From: Bacteroidales bacterium
GTDB lineage: Bacteria > Bacteroidota > Bacteroidia > Bacteroidales > UBA7960
Assembly: GCA_003557965.1 (NCBI GenBank)
Contig: PWND01000265.1
Coordinates: 1-17,875, forward strand
Direction of reading: 5' to 3'
Length of the DNA: 17,875 nucleotides
Both the position numbers and the translations under genes were made by a program. Position 1 is the first letter of the stretch. Each line of letters begins with the position of its first letter. Positions 7,938-16,400 of this stretch are shown piece by piece. Below the pieces are notes generated by a model. It worked only from the letters and a program-made list of their open reading frames with translations. It was not told where the DNA came from and searched no databases.

Positions 7938-8066
7938 GTTGAATGTATCTGTTTTTGTGTTTCTATTATTAGTTACTGGCAATTTCCTCTTAAAATCCTT
8001 CTTTGCCGGCATTGGTAATTATATTTTATAAAATAATAGCAATATATTATCATTTTATACAACTTG

Positions 8067-8074
8067 CAAAAATA
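8067..8074 (-). promoter_or_regulatory. Putative -7 element for the TPR-protein gene
   Basis: On the minus strand TATTTTTG matches TAnnTTTG. The nearest TTG upstream is about 24 bases away, rather far. It lies in the 187 bases between the anmK stop and the preferred TPR start, and would start transcription near 8061, upstream of both candidate start codons. Confidence 0.35.
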
Positions 8075-8124
8075 ACTAATATTGTACATATTTTTTAACA
8101 AGCAATGGGTTTTTTTTAAAGAAA

Positions 8125-9231
8125 TTACCATAAATACACGCAACCGCCTATGCTGTTAGCATTGCTGCCAGTAACAGACGATATAGTATTTTCCAGCCCA
8201 ATAATACGTCTTAGCCCTAAAAATGCAAATATCAATGCCTCTTTGTATTCTATTATACTTTTTGAAGGGATAGTAACTTCTTTGCTAATATGCTTTTTTA
8301 AAAGCTTTACAAGGTACTTATTGTATGCGCCACCGCCTGTAACAAGAATTTTATTGCCTTTTTCGTTTTCAACAACATTATGTATTTGCATTACAACATG
8401 GTGGTAATATGTATTTAAAACATCATTAATGCTTTTGTCAGAATTATCCAAAACAGGCCACATATTGCATTTTACCCATTCTTCTCCAAGGCTTTTCGGG
8501 CCTGACTCTTTGTAAAATGAAATTGAATTTAGCTTATCAAGTAGCTGCATGTTAAGTTTACCTTTTGATGCAATGTAGCCATCCGGGTCGCAACTCAAAT
8601 ATTTTGAATCTATATTATTGCAAAAGAAGTCAGATACTGGAATTTTAGCCTCTGTAATGAGTTTATTAATAACAAAGTTTACAGGGCAAATATCAAATGC
8701 CAGGAGTTTATTGTTTTTTCTAAAAGAAATATTAGCAAAACCTCCTAAATTTATGCAAAAATCATAATCACTAAAAAGCAGTTGATCGCCTATAGGAACT
8801 AAGGGTGCTCCCTGTCCGCCAAGTGCAACATCTAATGATCTAAAGTCTGCAACTACAGTTTTTTTCACTTCTGCAGCAATAGCAGCAGGGCTTCCAATTT
8901 GAAATGTGTATTTTTTTTCAGGCTGATGAAAAACTGTATGGCCATGGCTGGCTATAAATTCCGGCTTGCAGTTATTATGCTTTTCAATAAATAAACTTAC
9001 CTGTTGTCCTATATACTTTCCATACTCATTATGTAGTTCTACTAGATCTTTGCCTGGAAGCTGAGGTGCTTGCCTAAGTTGATCTTTCATAGAATCATTA
9101 TAGGAAATAGTTTCTGAATTAATGATTTTATAGCTCCACTTATCATCATTAGAATTAAAACTGCAATATGCTATATCCAAGCCATCTAATGATGTACCCG
9201 ACATTAAACCTATTGCTTTATATGACTTCAT
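8125..9231 (-). CDS. anmK: Anhydro-N-acetylmuramic acid kinase (AnmK)
   Basis: AnmK phosphorylates and hydrolytically opens 1,6-anhydro-MurNAc, released by lytic transglycosylases, to MurNAc-6-phosphate, a cytoplasmic step of peptidoglycan recycling. The 368-residue protein matches the family in length and motifs: ATP-binding GLMSGTSLDGLD (8-19), SHGHTV (95-100), VVADFRSLDVALGGQGAPLVP, with D149 in the following IGD as the likely catalytic base, NLGGFANISF, and a nucleotide-site VTGGGAYNKYL near the C-terminus. Where proteobacterial enzymes read DTGPGN, this one has FDICPVN, the form I associate with Bacteroidetes AnmK. ATG 9231 lies six bases after the murF TAA, so the two are almost certainly one operon, coupling a recycling step to precursor synthesis. 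No terminator is evident after the gene. Confidence 0.95.
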   Translation of the reverse strand: MKSYKAIGLMSGTSLDGLDIAYCSFNSNDDKWSYKIINSETISYNDSMKDQLRQAPQLPGKDLVELHNEYGKYIGQQVSLFIEKHNNCKPEFIASHGHTVFHQPEKKYTFQIGSPAAIAAEVKKTVVADFRSLDVALGGQGAPLVPIGDQLLFSDYDFCINLGGFANISFRKNNKLLAFDICPVNFVINKLITEAKIPVSDFFCNNIDSKYLSCDPDGYIASKGKLNMQLLDKLNSISFYKESGPKSLGEEWVKCNMWPVLDNSDKSINDVLNTYYHHVVMQIHNVVENEKGNKILVTGGGAYNKYLVKLLKKHISKEVTIPSKSIIEYKEALIFAFLGLRRIIGLENTISSVTGSNANSIGGCVYLW

Positions 9232-9237
9232 AATTGA

Positions 9238-10563
9238 TTACAAGCTATTTATGAGTTTTTCCAACTTTATTCCCCTTGAACCCTTAACTAAAACAGTATG
9301 CTTTTTGATTGGATGTTCCTGTAGCCAATCTTTTGCTGAATCTGTATCCTCAAAAAACAAATACTCATTATAATCTTCTTTCAGAGAAAAGAACTCTTTA
9401 CCTATCAAAATTACAATATTAAATTGTCTGTCTGCAATCCAGTTCAATATGTTCTTGTGTTCCTTATAGGAATAAGTGCCCATTTCCAGCATGTCTCCCA
9501 AAATTAAAGCTTTGGGTTCTTGGCCAAAGTCTATGAAGCTTTCAAGTGATTGCATCATACTTGTTGGATTCGCATTATAGGCATCCATAAAAATCAAATT
9601 ATTCCCGTTATTAATTATTTGTGAACGGCTATTATCAGGAATATACTCTCTTATCGCGTCTTTAATTTTTTCAATTGGAACATCAAAATACAATCCTACG
9701 GTAATAGCAGATAGTATATTTTCGAAATTATACTTTCCAGTAAGCCTGGTTTCAAATACTTCCTCAAAGTTTTCCTTGCCAAAAGTATCTTTAAAGTTTG
9801 TTTTAATACTGATTGTCAAAAACTTATTGTTTTGTGATATATCTCCTTGAACAACATTTTTATCTGAGCTGCCATAAGTAATCACTTTAGAATAGTTTTT
9901 GCTTACCTTTTGAAGAATTTCATTTTCGCCTCTTTGAAATATTACACCATTGCTTTTCATTACATGGGAGTATAATGCGGCTTTCTCTGTTATAATTGCA
10001 TCAAGGCTTTTAAATCCTTCAAGGTGTGCTTTGCCGATATTTGTAATTATTCCATGTGTTGGTTTAACAATTTCGCACAACATATCAATTTCTCCTGGCT
10101 GATTTGTCCCAATTTCTATTACAGCCATATTATGGTTGTTCTTTAGGTTAAGAATGGTTAATGGAGCTCCAATGTGGTTATTTAGGTTTCCCTTGGTTGC
10201 CAACACATCATACTTCTTTCCCAAAACACAGCTAATAAGTTCTTTAGTAGTGGTTTTTCCATTTGACCCTGTAATAGTAACAAAAGGAATTTTAAACTGC
10301 TGCCTGTATTTTCCTGATAGCTTATGCAAAAAGCTCAAAACATTGTCAACCTTAATAAACTTTTCATTTTGCCAGAGTTCATTACTATCAACTACTGCGA
10401 AGTCACAACCTTTTTCAACAGCTTGTGTTGCGAAGTTATTCCCGTCAAAACTTTCACCTTTTAGCGCAAAAAATATTTGGCCCTTTTTAGCAGATCTGCT
10501 ATCAATGCAAATTTTTTTACCCTCATTAATTAGTTTTAGAACAAAGTTTAAGCTATCAATCAC
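9238..10563 (-). CDS. murF: UDP-N-acetylmuramoyl-tripeptide--D-alanyl-D-alanine ligase (MurF)
   Basis: MurF ligates D-Ala-D-Ala to the UDP-MurNAc-tripeptide with ATP, completing the cytoplasmic peptidoglycan precursor. The 441-residue product shows the three-domain Mur ligase plan: an N-terminal UMP-binding region with IDSRSAKKGQIFFALKGESF (about 20-39), a central ATPase with the P-loop TGSNGKTTTKE (98-108), NLNNHIGAPLTILN and AVIEIGTNQPGEI (147-159), and a C-terminal domain after MDAYNANPTSMMQSL (the conserved ADAYNANPxSM motif). The start is GTG at 10563: the next in-frame upstream codons reach TAA at 10579-10581 with no ATG. Upstream lies the gldJ terminator, so murF-anmK should have its own promoter in the roughly 50 bases between; only imperfect -7 candidates (such as TACTTTTA) are seen there. 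The gldJ-murF order is, as I recall, also found in Flavobacterium. Confidence 0.95.
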   Translation of the reverse strand: MIDSLNFVLKLINEGKKICIDSRSAKKGQIFFALKGESFDGNNFATQAVEKGCDFAVVDSNELWQNEKFIKVDNVLSFLHKLSGKYRQQFKIPFVTITGSNGKTTTKELISCVLGKKYDVLATKGNLNNHIGAPLTILNLKNNHNMAVIEIGTNQPGEIDMLCEIVKPTHGIITNIGKAHLEGFKSLDAIITEKAALYSHVMKSNGVIFQRGENEILQKVSKNYSKVITYGSSDKNVVQGDISQNNKFLTISIKTNFKDTFGKENFEEVFETRLTGKYNFENILSAITVGLYFDVPIEKIKDAIREYIPDNSRSQIINNGNNLIFMDAYNANPTSMMQSLESFIDFGQEPKALILGDMLEMGTYSYKEHKNILNWIADRQFNIVILIGKEFFSLKEDYNEYLFFEDTDSAKDWLQEHPIKKHTVLVKGSRGIKLEKLINSL

Positions 10564-10610
10564 TAATTTTAGTTTTTGTTATATCAAAAAAAAATAAAAG
10601 TAAGCAAAAG

Positions 10611-10646
10611 TGGGAAAAAAAACCCATTTGCAAGCAAATGGGTTTT
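10611..10646 (-). terminator. Intrinsic terminator after gldJ
   Basis: AAAACCCATTTGC (10619-10631) and GCAAATGGGTTTT (10634-10646) form a perfect 13-base inverted repeat around a 2-base centre. Read on the minus strand it begins 27 bases after the gldJ stop and is followed by an uninterrupted T run, the form of a Rho-independent terminator. It separates the porP-like/gldJ unit from murF-anmK. Confidence 0.85.
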
Positions 10647-10673
10647 CGAAAAATTATATTAAATATCTAATAA

Positions 10674-12152
10674 TTAATAACCTCCAACAGCCGAGCCAAC
10701 TCTATTCATAGCACAACGGAAACCAATATCGTTAGTTGATTCGTTTTCATCAAGGAATCTTCTGGTTCCGGGCACAATCCAATATGCACGGTCTCTCCAG
10801 CTACCACCTTTATATACTCTTGCCTGGTCACTAATTAATGAAGTAACGCCATATTCATACATAAGCGATTCCGGCTGATCAGCTTTTGTGTCATCCCAGA
10901 AATATATACTTGATGCATGATCACCATCTCTGTAGCTGATATTATCAGCTTGTCTGTAGTTGCGGCGGGTAAGGTTTTCTTCAAGGGTAACATCTCTCCA
11001 AATAAGACGTCCTAAGCTGTCTTTTGGAAGTACTTCGCCGTCTTCATCAAGTTCGAGAGTACGGAAAACGTTTCCTCTGAAAGGCCTGAACTCGGCTACA
11101 TCTTCGTGAGATATAGGCCTGTAAACATCTTTTACCCATTCGCTAACATTTCCAGCCATATTATAAAGGCCATAATCATTTGGCCAGTATGCATAAACAG
11201 GTGCGGTAATATCAGCAGCATCATTAAGGTTTCCTGAAACACCCATCATGTCACCACGTCCACGCTGTATGTTTGCCATAAAGTTACCCATTGATCTGCT
11301 TTCTGAGCTTCTTATATTGTGTCCATCCCACGGGTACATTCTACGTTCAATTACTCTTTCGTAAACTGTATTTCCAATTAAACCCAGGGCTGCAAATTCC
11401 CATTCTGCTTCAGTAGGCAACCTATATGCAGGCAGCAGCATACCATCTTCCCTGCGAACTCTTCTTTCGCCGGTTCCCCTTGGGTCAAGGTCAGGTAGAT
11501 TTTGTATTACCAGACCTTCGTATTGCCCGGCTAAATAAGCTTCTGTATTGAAGTTACGAGCTTCTACCTGGTCAGGGTCCCAATCAAGAACACCTTCACG
11601 GATTAGAATCATTTCGTTAACCCTGTCGGTTCTCCATGAAGCATATTCTCTGGCTTGCCTCCAGCTAACACCAACTACCGGATGATCCCGATATGCAGGA
11701 TGCCTAAGGTAATCGTAGATATATGGTTCATTATAGGCCAGCCTGTCTCTCCAAACGAGCGTATCAGGTAAAGCATTTTCAAGTACTTCAGGATAAGTAC
11801 CACCGAAAACCCTGCCTACCCAGTATAGATATTCTACGTAGTCAAGATTTCTGACTTCTGTTTCATCCATATAGAATGAAGCAACAGTTACACGTCTTGG
11901 TATGTTATTCCAATCAAACATAACATCCTGTTCGGTACGTCCCATAACAAATGTACCACCTTCAATAAAAACAAGCCCGGGGCCTGTTTCCTGGCCAACA
12001 TAAGGCCTTACTTCAAAGCCACCTGTTTGAGGGTCATTATAAAACCACCCTGTAGTAGGCGATGATTCTCTTTGACATGATGTTGTTGATGCTAAAAGTA
12101 TAGCAAAAAGAAAAACAAAAATCAAACTAAAATTTCTTGGCTTCCTGTTCAT
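10674..12152 (-). CDS. gldJ: Gliding motility/T9SS lipoprotein GldJ (formylglycine-generating-enzyme fold)
   Basis: GldJ is an outer-membrane-associated lipoprotein needed for gliding and for stable T9SS function in flavobacteria. The 492-residue product has a lipoprotein signal (MNRKPRN, hydrophobic stretch, TTSC with lipidated C26) and one FGE/SUMF1-type domain, about 57-484: GLVFIEGGTFVMGRTEQD, SFYMDETEVRNLDYVEYLYW, HPVVGVSWRQAREYASWR, RLPTEAEWEFAALG (244-257), YNMAGNVSEWVKD (330-342), YKGGSWRD, and GFRC (477-480). Two large insertions (about 180-240 and 345-440) are typical of GldJ/GldK. Aligned on GFRC by eye, the FGE catalytic cysteine positions hold A456 and P461, and C480 is the only mature cysteine besides C26, so it should be a non-enzymatic scaffold. 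An upstream ATG at 12203 would overlap the preceding gene and bury the signal peptide; ATG 12152 is preferred. GldJ is chosen over the paralogue GldK/PorK because murF and porU flank it instead of porL. Confidence 0.85.
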   Translation of the reverse strand: MNRKPRNFSLIFVFLFAILLASTTSCQRESSPTTGWFYNDPQTGGFEVRPYVGQETGPGLVFIEGGTFVMGRTEQDVMFDWNNIPRRVTVASFYMDETEVRNLDYVEYLYWVGRVFGGTYPEVLENALPDTLVWRDRLAYNEPYIYDYLRHPAYRDHPVVGVSWRQAREYASWRTDRVNEMILIREGVLDWDPDQVEARNFNTEAYLAGQYEGLVIQNLPDLDPRGTGERRVRREDGMLLPAYRLPTEAEWEFAALGLIGNTVYERVIERRMYPWDGHNIRSSESRSMGNFMANIQRGRGDMMGVSGNLNDAADITAPVYAYWPNDYGLYNMAGNVSEWVKDVYRPISHEDVAEFRPFRGNVFRTLELDEDGEVLPKDSLGRLIWRDVTLEENLTRRNYRQADNISYRDGDHASSIYFWDDTKADQPESLMYEYGVTSLISDQARVYKGGSWRDRAYWIVPGTRRFLDENESTNDIGFRCAMNRVGSAVGGY

Positions 12153-12178
12153 AATAGTATTTTTTTGGTGAACGTTTA

Positions 12179-12186
12179 CAAAAGTA
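12179..12186 (-). promoter_or_regulatory. Possible internal promoter -7 element for gldJ
   Basis: In the 35 bases between the porP-like stop and the gldJ start, the minus strand reads TACTTTTG, an exact TAnnTTTG. The nearest TTG upstream is only 14 bases away, short for a -33 element. If used, transcription would begin near 12173, about 20 bases before ATG 12152, allowing gldJ to be expressed without its upstream partner. Confidence 0.35.
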
Positions 12187-12187
12187 A

Positions 12188-13219
12188 CTAAAAAGTTGGA
12201 CAATTTAGTATTCTATGTCTAGTTTTTTTTCTTGAACAATCAAATTTAAGTGAAACACTGATTTCATGCACTCCCGTAGTTATACCATAAAGTCCTGATA
12301 ATGAGTAATCATAACTATAACCTATACGATATGTATCATTATTCACACCTAAAAGAAAAATTAAATAAAAGTTGTCTTTTAAATCATACCTCAACCAACT
12401 ACCTAATGTCATAAACCAGTAATCGAAATATGCTCCTGCATTTAATCTGTGAAAATTGCCTTGATTTTGATAAATTATATTAGGAGCAATTGTTAAACCC
12501 TGCATATCCTGTGTAAAAGCCGGCTGTCCAAATCTTGGATATATGTTATATCCAAGATGTGCTGTAAACTTCATTGGCAGTCTTTGAACATCATAAAAGC
12601 CCATATCTGGCATTGATAAATGATATGCCGATATCCCGGCATATAAATCATCAGAGAATACCAGGAAACCGGCAGCAAAATCAACATTATGCCTCATATC
12701 ATATTCAGGCAGTGTTTCTCCTGTTGGAGAAATACCATTTCCAAAAGGGTCATACTGGTCGGGAAAAATAAAATCGCCGCCCCAGTTTAACTCTTTTCTG
12801 AAATAGCCTGCTTTTACTCCTAAACTTGCTGAATAATTACGTGATAAATCAAAGTGATACGAATAAATTCCACTGATTGAGTATGTAGCCAGCAACCCTC
12901 CTTCTCTGTCGGCATAAGCTATAACGCCTAAACCACCGGATAATGCAGGCACATCAGCATCATAAGATACGCTGTATGTGGAAAAAGTGCCAAACGTTGG
13001 CCATGGATGATTTCTGTAACTCATACTCAGCTTTTTACATTGAGTACCTGCAAATGCAGGATTTAAGTATAATGTATTTGCATAAAACTGTGAAAAAATT
13101 GCATCTTGCCCAACAGATATCGCCGGAAGCAACAGCATTATGCATAAAAATTTTGTTTTTAATATCTTTATAATATTGTCTGTTATAATTTGCAATCTAT
13201 TAATATTTAACGTTAACAT
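12188..13219 (-). CDS. PorP/SprF family type IX secretion membrane protein
   Basis: This 343-residue protein belongs to the PorP/SprF family of outer-membrane beta-barrel proteins that work with the T9SS. The N-terminus has a basic stretch (KILKTK), a hydrophobic FLCIMLLLPAISVG, then the family hallmark QDAIFSQFYANTLYLNPAFAGT, followed by alternating aromatic and glycine-rich strands (for example GGLGVIAYADREGGLLATYSISGIYSYHF, ASLGVKAGYFRKELNWG, AGISAYHLSMPDMGF, HLGYNIYPRF, RIGYSYDYSLSGL) typical of a barrel. ATG 13219 makes a long n-region; M28 is possible but would remove most of the signal peptide. The gene lies 35 bases upstream of gldJ in the same direction and is divergent from porU. 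Members pair with PorK in the core porPKLMN cluster or with SprB-type adhesins; which role this one has cannot be told from sequence alone, so I give no symbol. Confidence 0.9.
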   Translation of the reverse strand: MLTLNINRLQIITDNIIKILKTKFLCIMLLLPAISVGQDAIFSQFYANTLYLNPAFAGTQCKKLSMSYRNHPWPTFGTFSTYSVSYDADVPALSGGLGVIAYADREGGLLATYSISGIYSYHFDLSRNYSASLGVKAGYFRKELNWGGDFIFPDQYDPFGNGISPTGETLPEYDMRHNVDFAAGFLVFSDDLYAGISAYHLSMPDMGFYDVQRLPMKFTAHLGYNIYPRFGQPAFTQDMQGLTIAPNIIYQNQGNFHRLNAGAYFDYWFMTLGSWLRYDLKDNFYLIFLLGVNNDTYRIGYSYDYSLSGLYGITTGVHEISVSLKFDCSRKKTRHRILNCPTF

Positions 13220-13308
13220 AAAATTTTAGTTTCATAATAAGCAAACAAAAACGCTATAAATTGTGTTAATACATTTGTTTATTATATCATTTACGAAAAT
13301 ATACTTTT

Positions 13309-13341
13309 TTTGACAAAACTTAATAAAAACTGTTACTTTTT
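13309..13341 (+). promoter_or_regulatory. Putative porU promoter
   Basis: TTTG (13309-13312) and TACTTTTT (13334-13341, one mismatch to TAnnTTTG) are 21 bases apart, fitting the Bacteroidetes -33/-7 layout. Transcription would begin near 13347, about 93 bases before ATG 13440. A second exact -7 match, TACATTTG (13270-13277), lies upstream without a good -33. No clear minus-strand promoter for the porP-like gene is visible in this 220-base divergent region. Confidence 0.45.
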
Positions 13342-13439
13342 TTTATGTTAAAATATTTCTTTGTTTTTTTGCGTTTGTAATTTTATTGATTAATGTTTAG
13401 AATAAAAATATACTCAATTATAATTCCTTAAATACTAGC

Positions 13440-16400
13440 ATGCATTTTATATTTAAATATCAATATTTCAGGTTATTATTTTTCTTTATTGCTTTTTTGA
13501 CTATATTAAGCAAAAACTCCTACTCAATAAAGAGTGATACGGTTTTTGTAACTCTGGAATGGCAAGGAGTAAAAAGCTATGCTTTTAATGAAAATGAAAA
13601 GATTCGCTATATTAGTTTCAGGGGTTCTGTTTATAATGATGACTTCACCGGCATAGAGGCCTACCACCATAAGCTACCGATTGAGTTACCTCATTTTAAA
13701 CCGAAAATAAACCTAATACCGTTAGAAACTATTGATGTATCAGAAGATGTTAACGCCTTTCTTTCTGATAATAATTTTGAGAAAAAAGACTTTTTTGAAA
13801 GAACAAAAGTGGGGAGTTCGCGAAAGGATTATTTTCTTGAGTATTTTTTAACACCAATAAGATATAATGTTGAAAAAGGCACATTTGAAAAGCTTGTTTC
13901 CTTCAAGCTGGCTTATGAATACCATTTTGATGAAGGTTTAAAATACGGCACAATTCATGAGTATGCTGACAATTCGGTACTATCCGGGGGTGATTGGTAT
14001 AAATTGTGCCTGGAAGAAACCGGTATTTATAAACTTGATTATAATCACCTGGTTGAATTAGGAATAAATCCGGAACAAGTTCAAAAATCATCAATTGCAA
14101 TATATGGGAATGGTGGTGCAATGTTACCTGAGTCTAATTCAGAACCCCGTCCTGACGACCTGATAGAGAATGCGGTTTACATTTCGGGAGGCAGCGGCAA
14201 CTTTGGGCAAAACGATTATATCCTGTTTTACGGACAATCGCCTCATCAGTGGAGTTTTAACAGTGATGATGAATTGTTTTATCATCAGGTGCATTTGTAT
14301 TCTGATGAAACTTGCTATTTTTTAACAACTACAGCATCAAACGGAAAAAGAATAGGAACAAGGCAGTCATTAAATGAGTCTCCATCACATAATATTTCAA
14401 GCTTTCAGGATTATACCTACCACCAGAGAGACCTTCATAATTTAATTGAAAGCGGGCGTATATGGTTTGGTGAAGTATTTGATGTTACCTTAAGCCGCGA
14501 ATTCAACTTTAGCCTTCCTAATTTAATACAAACAGAAAGTGCATATATTAATGTTAATGTAGCTGCAAGATCAGGCGTTCAAAGTAGTTTCTCGGTGAAA
14601 TCCGGGAATTATGAAACCAGTATCAGTATCCCATCAATTAACCCATCTGCAACCGGTTCAGCATATTATGCAAGAAATAAGTCAAAAATAATGGAAATTA
14701 CACCAGGATTAAGCAACAACATTAATGTTGAACTTGTATATAATCGCACTGTATCCGGCAGCAGGGGTTGGTTAAACTATATTGCTATAAATGCAACAAG
14801 AGAACTGCAATTTACCTCTCCACAAATGGCTTTTCGTAATGTTCATAATATTGGCAGTAACAATATTTCAGAATACACTATATCTAATGCCAATAACCAA
14901 CTGGTTATTTGGGATATAACAGATCAGTACAACATAGTTAACCAAAGTTATAACTTGTCAGGCAATAATGCAACATTTACTGTTGATACTGATGAACTTA
15001 AAGAGTTTATTGCATTTGACGGTTCTTCATACATGTCCCCAAGCCTAAGAGGACAAATCGAAAATCAAAATCTTCATGCGATTTCTGATGTGGATATGAT
15101 TATAGTATGTCATGAAAAATTCTATGATGAAGCAATAAGGTTGGCAGAGTTCAGGCTTGAAAATGATGGTATAGTTTCAAGGGTTGTTACAACTCAGCAA
15201 GTTTATAATGAGTTTTCATCAGGCATACAAGACATTTCAGCAATTAGAAATTTCATGAAAATGTTTTATGACAGAGCAGTTGGGAATAATTATCCAAAAT
15301 ATCTGTTGCTTTTTGGAAATGGAACTTATGACAACAAGGATATATTAGGATATGGAGGCAATTATATCCCTACTTTTCAAACTAAAGAATCACTTCATAC
15401 AGGAGGTTCCTGGATAACTGATGATTACTTTGGGATACTGGGAGATCACGAGGGAGAGGGCGCCCAGGGATGGCTTGATGTTGGAATTGGTAGATTTCCC
15501 GTTAGAAGTGCTGATCAGGCAGAAGCAACAGTAAATAAAATAATCAGGTATGACAAAAGAATTGATGGATGGGAGCCCGGTAGTGATGATTTAGATTGGG
15601 TGGGAAAAGTTTCCAACTATGCTGACTGGCGCAATATGATTACATTAATTGCTGATGATCAGGACAATAACATTCATTTTAATGATTCTGAAACTTTATC
15701 ACAAATATTAGAGAGTGACTTCCCTGTATATAATGTTGAAAAAATATACCTGGATGCTTATGAACAAATTACAATGGCAGGTGGCTCCAGGTATCCTGAA
15801 GTTAATAAAGCTATTAACAGCAGGGTAAACCAGGGTGCTTTGCTAATTAACTATATAGGCCACGGAGGGAGGCTTGGCCTTGCACATGAAAGAGTTGTAA
15901 CTTTTGACGACATTAACACATGGAATAATTATTATAATATGCCTGTGTTCCTGACTGCCACGTGCGAGTTCAGTGCTTTCGATATAGCTTCTCCCGGTGA
16001 TTTATCTGCCGGAGTAAGAATATTTTTAAGAAATAATGGTGGTGCAATTGCTTTGTTTACATCAACAAGATTGGCCTGGTCAGGATCAAACCTTGTGCTA
16101 AATGAACGTTTTTTCAATAATGCATTTAAGCCTATGGAAAATGGAGAAATGCCTCGTTTAGGTGATCTCATCAGGCTTTCAAAAACCGATAATGACAGAG
16201 TTAAAAATTTTGTGCTGCTCGGCGACCCTTCCATGAGAATGGCTTATCCTGAATTCAACGTAGTTACTGAATCAGTGCCTGATACTATTCGGGCTTTTGA
16301 AAAAGTCGAAATATCAGGATATATTACTGACAATAATGGCAACCCCGTTAATAATTATAATGGTGTTATTTATCCTAAAGTATTTGATAAGAAAAAAGAA

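Noticed and set aside
10136..10597. 153-codon plus-strand ORF opposite murF
   Set aside because: It is the mirror of conserved murF P-loop and flanking codons; its translation has no domain and it runs through the murF start region.
10674..12152. Calling the FGE-fold lipoprotein GldK/PorK, or a formylglycine-generating enzyme
   Set aside because: porL/gldL does not follow and murF and porU flank it, favouring GldJ; the catalytic cysteines are absent.
13309..13341. E. coli-like TTGACA promoter element upstream of porU
   Set aside because: No TATAAT lies at 16-18 bases; the Bacteroidetes TTTG/TAnnTTTG spacing explains the site better.
13903..16234. Antisense ORFs of 72 and 100 codons within porU
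   Set aside because: They lie opposite a fully supported PorU coding frame and show no initiation signal or protein-like motif.
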